This document shows, in pieces, positions 19,726 through 24,401 of a stretch of DNA of 24,401 nucleotides. Both the position numbers and the translations under genes were made by a program. The stretch spans positions 1 to 24,401 of the forward strand of contig WTXI01000454.1 of the NCBI GenBank assembly GCA_022376515.1. The letters run 5' to 3'. Within the stretch, counting starts at the first letter, position 1, and each line of letters opens with the position of its first letter. The notes under the pieces were generated by a model. The model was not told the origin of the DNA. It was given only the letters and a program-made list of their open reading frames with translations, and made no database searches. Source of the stretch: Lactifluus volemus. Its lineage: Eukaryota; Basidiomycota; Agaricomycetes; Russulales; Russulaceae.

Positions 19726-21544
19726 ATGACTCGGCTCATGTCGGATATTTGCCATTTTGGCCTTCAAGATTGCTTGCAAGATCCGTCCACGTTGGACGTT
19801 CTCATTTCAAAGTCTATTTCCACTCCCTCGATCATATCACCCAGTCCTGGCACCGGTTTGACGTCGCTTCCGGATGATGTCTTACTCCTTGTGATTAGTC
19901 TCATCGGTGTCGAAGATATCCTCGCACTCAGAATGGTATGAATACCCACGACTCTGACTCGGTCTTGATCGGTCCCACCAGATCTCTGATTCCCTCCTTT
20001 CACAGACATCCAAACGCTTCTCATCCGTCACCAGGCAACGCTGGGTATGGTCAGATGTGCTCAAGCATCATGTCATCGACAGAAGATTACCTGTACCGGC
20101 CTTCATCGCTGATCTCAAATCTCTCTCCGCTAAAGAACTCGAAGTCCGTGCAATACATGCCTCCCGCTTCCACAGAAACTGGTCCTCATCTCACCCCCGC
20201 TCGATGCGAAATGTAGAGTTTTTCGCTAGGGAACTGACCGCCGAGGAGGCTTCCTCACTCGAACTTTCCACCGTCCACCCCCACCCCATCTCCCATGTCT
20301 TTTTCCCCCCAGGTCATCACGGCGAGCTCCTTATTACGGTTGAACGTGACCGTGTGGCATGCTGGGAGGTCCCTTTTGAAGGCTCAGAGGTTTTCCTTAT
20401 CGCAGAACGCCACCTCCCCAGCTGTGTCATCGATGGGCTTGTCGTCAATGAAGATCCTGACAATGAAGCCGTGCTCTTTGTCATGTTCTCCCGACTTACT
20501 GGGTCGGTGTACGATATCACGGCTGAAGTCTGGTCCTTGGACAAGTTCCATGGTTCCTTTGTAACACTTGGATCTGAGTGTTTGGCGCGAAATGTACCGC
20601 GCCGCCTTCCTCCCATAACACGTTTGTATGGTGACTTGGCCCTCCTCGGGGACCCAGTCATACTGTGGAACTGGAAACAGAAAGGTCACTTTTTCTCGAT
20701 GAACTCTGGAAATATTCACCCCTCTCCCACGGTCAGCCCTCCCCTTTTACCGTGTTTAGACCTATTTCTGAACTCATTGAAATGACTTCAGCCCGACCGC
20801 GTTCTGACGGTGCAACTGGTCCGGAACCATTTGCTTGTCGTCCGCCAATCGCACATACAGCTGCTACCAACCCCAGGGTTTGACGAAACTGGACGTGCGG
20901 TGCAAGGTCTGAGTACCTTCGGAGCTTTTCTGCATGTTCAGGACCCTGCGGTGGAAGCTGTTGTCATCGTTCACGAGATGACAGACGAAGAACGGGAAGC
21001 TTGGCAATTTAATCCAGTCACTATTCTCATGCGAGTCACAACCGACGACGGCCACACGATCCGGAAATATGACCTCCTTCCCCGTCCAGTCGCCTCGCCC
21101 GAGGAAGCGGCCGAAAATGAAATTCATGATGAGCCGGAAACAGCCCGACGTCCTAGGCCAACAGATAGCCCATGTACTCTCCCTGTGCGACCTTCTCAGA
21201 TGATAGAGGTGTCGCCGTCGTGCGGTAATCTCGTAGTTGGACAGAATGGAAAAGGATTCTGGATGGAGACGCAGAACTTGACGCGTGGCCACAGCACGTT
21301 CCCGGCCCGATGTTTCGTAGGTTTCGATGTGACGAGTCATCTCATTCCGGCTCGGGAATCGCAGCCATCACGTTGGGAGAATGTATTGGAGATCCGGAAG
21401 AATGGATTGTATAAATCTCGGGTTGGGCCAGGGGAGATTCATGAGCGGAAATATCGGATACTAACTTCATCGCTTGAAGATACCGTTGGGCGGATTGCGA
21501 TTGGTAGACGTGATGGCAAAGTTGAGATACTGGATTTTGCTTAG
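19726..21544 (+). CDS. F-box protein (basidiomycete type), two frame breaks
   Basis: Likely substrate adaptor of an SCF ubiquitin ligase. Exon 1 19726-19935, intron 19936-20005, exon 2 20006-21544. The F-box is split by the intron: LTSLPDDVLLLVISLIGVED then ILALRM-TSKRFSSVTRQRWVW. The remaining about 500 residues read as repeated beta-strand-like segments (ERDRVACWEVPFEG, LYGDLALLGDPVILWNW, VLTVQLVRNHLLVVRQSHIQ) and end with RIAIGRRDGKVEILDFA, which looks like a degenerate WD/propeller domain. The frame changes twice: one A appears lost in the run near 20677 (WNWK / TERSLFLDELW), and a second shift lies near 20787, before QPDRVLTV. The start at 19726 is the first ATG; Met at 19738 is an alternative. 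The target is unknown. Confidence 0.78.
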
Positions 21545-21662
21545 TACTACTAAGTTGCTGTTTTTAGTAAACCAATTCAATGGTTTGTTTTTATTTGTAC
21601 ATACCCTTGCCCTTGCCCCCGTGTGCCATGCCAGTGACCGAATATATGCGCGTTTAATTGCG

Positions 21663-23588
21663 ATGTTTTCCCTCTTTCCGATGGACAGTATATTCGCAAT
21701 CAGTCTTGGCTTCGCTCTTCGTCTCGTTGTAGATGCCGCCGCCCATCGCAGTTTTAGAATCGGGGCTTCCCTCATCGGCCTTTGGGAGGGTGCAGTCCTC
21801 TATCATTTCCTCGAAAAATGGCCCAGATCCGTCGATCCCTATGTCGGCTTAGCCTTCCGTCTTTTCGTCGACTTTCTCTTCACAGAGAGCGTTCATCGCC
21901 TCACCATCGTCCTCCTTTGGACCGGCCTCGGCTTCGTCATCTCCGACGTCTCCCCCGCTTTTTGGTATGACAAGAGTCTCCGCACGTTTTACCGTCGCAC
22001 CCGTCGCTTCATACGCCATTTTGACTGGAATTCGCTCAAATTCCCACTCTCCTCTGCCACCATTTCCCGCGTACGCTTCAACGAAACTTCTCCCGCCAAC
22101 CCTCCCGGATCCACACCATTACCCTCTCGCAGGCACAGTGTGCCAGGCAACTTGCCCGGCTATTCCTCCCCATCCATCTCTACCGACACCACCGCTCCAC
22201 CCATATCTGCCCCTCGTCGACCAGTTCCTGCAACTTCCCTTCCACCCAGCGCGCTCCGTGCGGCGGGCCGCCCCCCAAAGCCATCTCAAATTCCTCCGTC
22301 AGCTTCGAGGTCATCCCGCCTGCCTCCGAGAAAACTCCGATCGACGATGACAATGACGATGATTTCTACGAAGATCAACCACCCCAACCCCGCGGTGGGG
22401 AATATGCACCCATGTCCCGGACGCCGCCACCGCCCATCATCGCTGTGCCTGTGCCGGAACAGGGTGGCATGGCCAGCAGCGGCGAACCGCCTTCGTCCAC
22501 TTTACCCGTCTCTACGAACATTGACTCGCTCCTACCAGCGTCAGACGTCAGCAAGACAGCCATAGACGAACCGGCCTCGTCCACACTTGACGCCACAGCC
22601 AACATTGCCAATCTCCCCTTGTGCCGGACCTCCGCAAGACGGCCAGCGGCACTACGCTCCCCCCCGCCAATATCGACACGCTCCCAGAAATTGTCGAACC
22701 TGAACCTGAACTGCCCGACCACGGCGACGACCATCTCGAAGTGGATTCGGACCCACCACCGCCCTTCGAGCAAGCTGCGCCCGCACCTACTGCGCAGCCG
22801 AGACCGTGGGGTAGGGAGAAACTCGTGGTGCGTAACCCTGAGCAGTGGGACGGAGACAGTGCCAGGACGAGCATTATCTCGGGGGGCAATCGCAATCGAT
22901 CATCGTAAGGGCCAACTTGCTCAGGGAGCAGGCAAAGGAAGAGGAAAAAGAGCGGGATCGCTTGCATGCGGAGCAGAAGAAAGCGTACAGTGAAAAACGG
23001 TATGGAGATGCTATCGTGTACAGAGTGGAGCAAGAGGAAGCCAACGAACGCGCGATGAATCTTCATCGACGAGCCTCGGATCGATTTTACAAGGGTATGT
23101 CTGCGTCGTTTGTGTTTTCCAGGATTGTTCTCATGTGTATGTGTGCCTTTTTGGTGGATGGCAGCGCATAATACCCAGCAAGAGGAACGTACGATTGACG
23201 TGCATCGCCTCAAGACGAGAGAAGCTATTCGAAGAACGGAGATGCGATTCGCGACGGACTGGTTTCTGGCGACACACACCTCCGTTATTTGTGGACGTGG
23301 AAACATTCAGAGAGGGGATTCCCGTGTTGAAACTGGCGCTTATCAACGCAATGGAACAGTGCGTCCTCTCCTTTACCCGCTTCCATCAAGCTAACCAATT
23401 TTTATGGTCGTAAAAAGACATAGGATAGAGACGGAGGTGATCAAGTGAACGAAGGGGTTCTCATTATCAATTGCCCGTCTCATGATACACCTATACCTTG
23501 TTCGTTTGGTATGCTTATAGAGGCCCATGCTCGAATTCGATTTTATTGTTTTCGGTGCGTCACCCTCGTATTTATCTCGCACGGATGA
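21663..23588 (+). CDS. Membrane-anchored DUF1771-Smr domain protein, several frame breaks
   Basis: The N-terminal about 110 residues (start MFSLFPMDSIFAISLGF, ATG 21663) contain three or four hydrophobic segments (IGASLIGLWEGAVLYHFLE, RLTIVLLWTGLGFVISDV). A Pro/Ser-rich and then acidic linker follows (about 22050-22840; DDDNDDDFYEDQPPQP). Next is a DUF1771 helical region (RANLLREQAKEEEKERDRL, KKAYSEKRYGDAIVYR, NLHRRASDRFYKA) and an Smr domain (EERTIDVHRLKTREAIRRTE, then GRG, HSE and GIPVLKLALINAMEQ blocks, ending NEGVLII). Introns: 23095-23164 and 23359-23417. Smr domains bind or nick nucleic acid. Single bases appear lost at C- or G-runs near 22296, 22616, 22884 and 23250, plus two or three between 23283 and 23320, and one near 23442. 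The stop is uncertain. The usual LHGL reads VHRL. Confidence 0.75.
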
Positions 23589-24190
23589 CTTGTCGTGACG
23601 ACCTTCTGAATGTATTACTACGATTGTTGTTCTCGAACTTTTCGACAGCGAAGCATGATTACGATCGTGTTGTGTTTTTAACTTCATGTCACATACATAC
23701 AATGCAGCAGGGTGTAACAAGGGTACACACTTTTATCTTGTCATCGCAAAGCCACCAGTCGAGAGCGACTATGGAACCGACGCGGAACATATCGTAAAAA
23801 TCAAAGTGGCAGCGCCACACCTGCGTGACGTTGTTGACCTGCACGCTCTGCACGCCGCCGTGCCTCGCGCGACCGTCCCGTTCACAAAGCGTGCGTCGAA
23901 ACCGGCCACGGTGACCGTCGTGCTCGTGTTCAAAGACCGATTGTGCGCTGTATTTAGGCACCATGGGTGAGAGCACCAGGAGCTCGCTCGTTCCAGGCAC
24001 TGTGACAACCAATCAACGGGTTTTTTAAAAAGGAAAGGAAATGCGACGTACCGCGGTAGAGACCGAGGAGGTGCCATACATCAGATCGTTGGGGAGGGAT
24101 CGATCTATCTCACAGGCGGCATAACCCGTCATGTCGGTGGTGAACTTTACCTTTATTCATATTTTCCTGGATCAGGTGGTACGCTCAATT
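23589..24190. other. Unresolved region, overlapping GC-rich frames on both strands
   Basis: Frames at 23686-23970 (+), 23689-24012 (-) and 23769-24077 (-) overlap, and none resembles a known family. A possible minus-strand intron (GTACGT.. TCACAG, about 24000-24050) suggests transcription leftward, perhaps as part of the GH92-like locus at the edge. I cannot assign a product. Confidence 0.3.
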
Positions 24191-24199
24191 CACGCAAAG

Positions 24200-24370
24200 A
24201 TGGAGACTGAGGCCCACGATGCCAAACGGGACAGATGCTCCTGGGCTGTCTGGGACGAGCCTTGTGCAAGAATATTAAAGATCAGGCACCAGTCCTAATG
24301 AAGGGATTAACAAAGGCGGTATAATCGATGACCGATGCGCTAGAAGGAGCTTCGATAGCTGCTGAGACAC
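24200..24370 (-). pseudogene. GH92 N-terminal remnant at window edge
   Basis: On the minus strand, SVIDYTAFVNPFIRTG (about 24288-24335) matches the conserved N-terminal VNPFIGTG motif of GH92 alpha-mannosidases. PGASVPFGIVGLSL (about 24207-24250), in another frame, matches the following PGATVPFGM block. A TGA follows RTGA, and the family's Gly/His-rich link between the two motifs is missing. The HDSGTG block expected next is absent. Upstream sequence continues beyond the window. A working gene with odd introns is the less likely alternative. It is the third GH92-derived piece in this window, inverted relative to the other two. Confidence 0.5.
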
Positions 24371-24401
24371 CTACGCTGGACCTCGGGGGAAGGCTGAGCA
24401 C

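Noticed and set aside
1..24401. CRISPR array, tRNA, rRNA or phage-type defence locus
   Set aside because: No regularly spaced repeats, cloverleaf-like sequence or bacterial gene structure seen; the window is fungal nuclear DNA.

Overview
The window looks like nuclear DNA of a basidiomycete fungus, most likely an agaricomycete. Genes lie close together on both strands and are split by many short introns (about 48-70 nt, GT..AG). The readable proteins are typical of filamentous basidiomycetes: TAF12, an Izh3-like PAQR receptor, a sedolisin-type tripeptidyl peptidase, GH92 mannosidase remnants, an Mdm31/32 mitochondrial protein, a BAX-inhibitor (LFG) protein, an F-box protein and a DUF1771-Smr protein. 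There are no bacterial-type operons, no CRISPR array and no tRNA or rRNA gene that I can see. All assignments are from reading translations; no search was run.

Left third (1-7.7 kb): the 3' part of TAF12 (+) is followed by a segmental tandem duplication. Each unit holds a PAQR receptor gene (-) and a decayed GH92 alpha-mannosidase piece (+). The second unit starts with a short copy of the TAF12 tail, which places the left duplication breakpoint. PAQR copy B is intact over six exons (492 aa). Copy A carries one extra base and loses its conserved C-terminal His motif. Copy B's upstream side has gained about 1 kb of unrelated DNA containing a CTAG-dense stretch. Its GH92 piece is cut short and abuts a broken retroelement RNase H remnant (-).

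Middle (8.7-17.6 kb): a 14-exon secreted S53 protease (-), an unrecognised Pro-rich and acidic protein (+), an MDM31/32-type mitochondrial inner-membrane gene (-), and next to it, divergently, an intact LFG/BAX-inhibitor gene (+). The last two contain 10-nt and 11-nt microexons.

Right third (19-24.4 kb): a small secreted protein (-), an F-box protein (+), a membrane-anchored Smr-domain protein (+), and at the edge an N-terminal GH92 remnant (-).

One theme cuts across the window. Conserved reading frames in at least six unrelated genes, including TAF12 (normally essential), break at one-base changes, most of them in short homopolymer runs and most of them losses. PAQR-B, the BAX-inhibitor gene and the 3' two thirds of the protease have none. 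The simplest reading is uncorrected base-level sequence error laid over genuine decay in the duplicated GH92 copies. Frameshifts here should not be called pseudogenes without read support.
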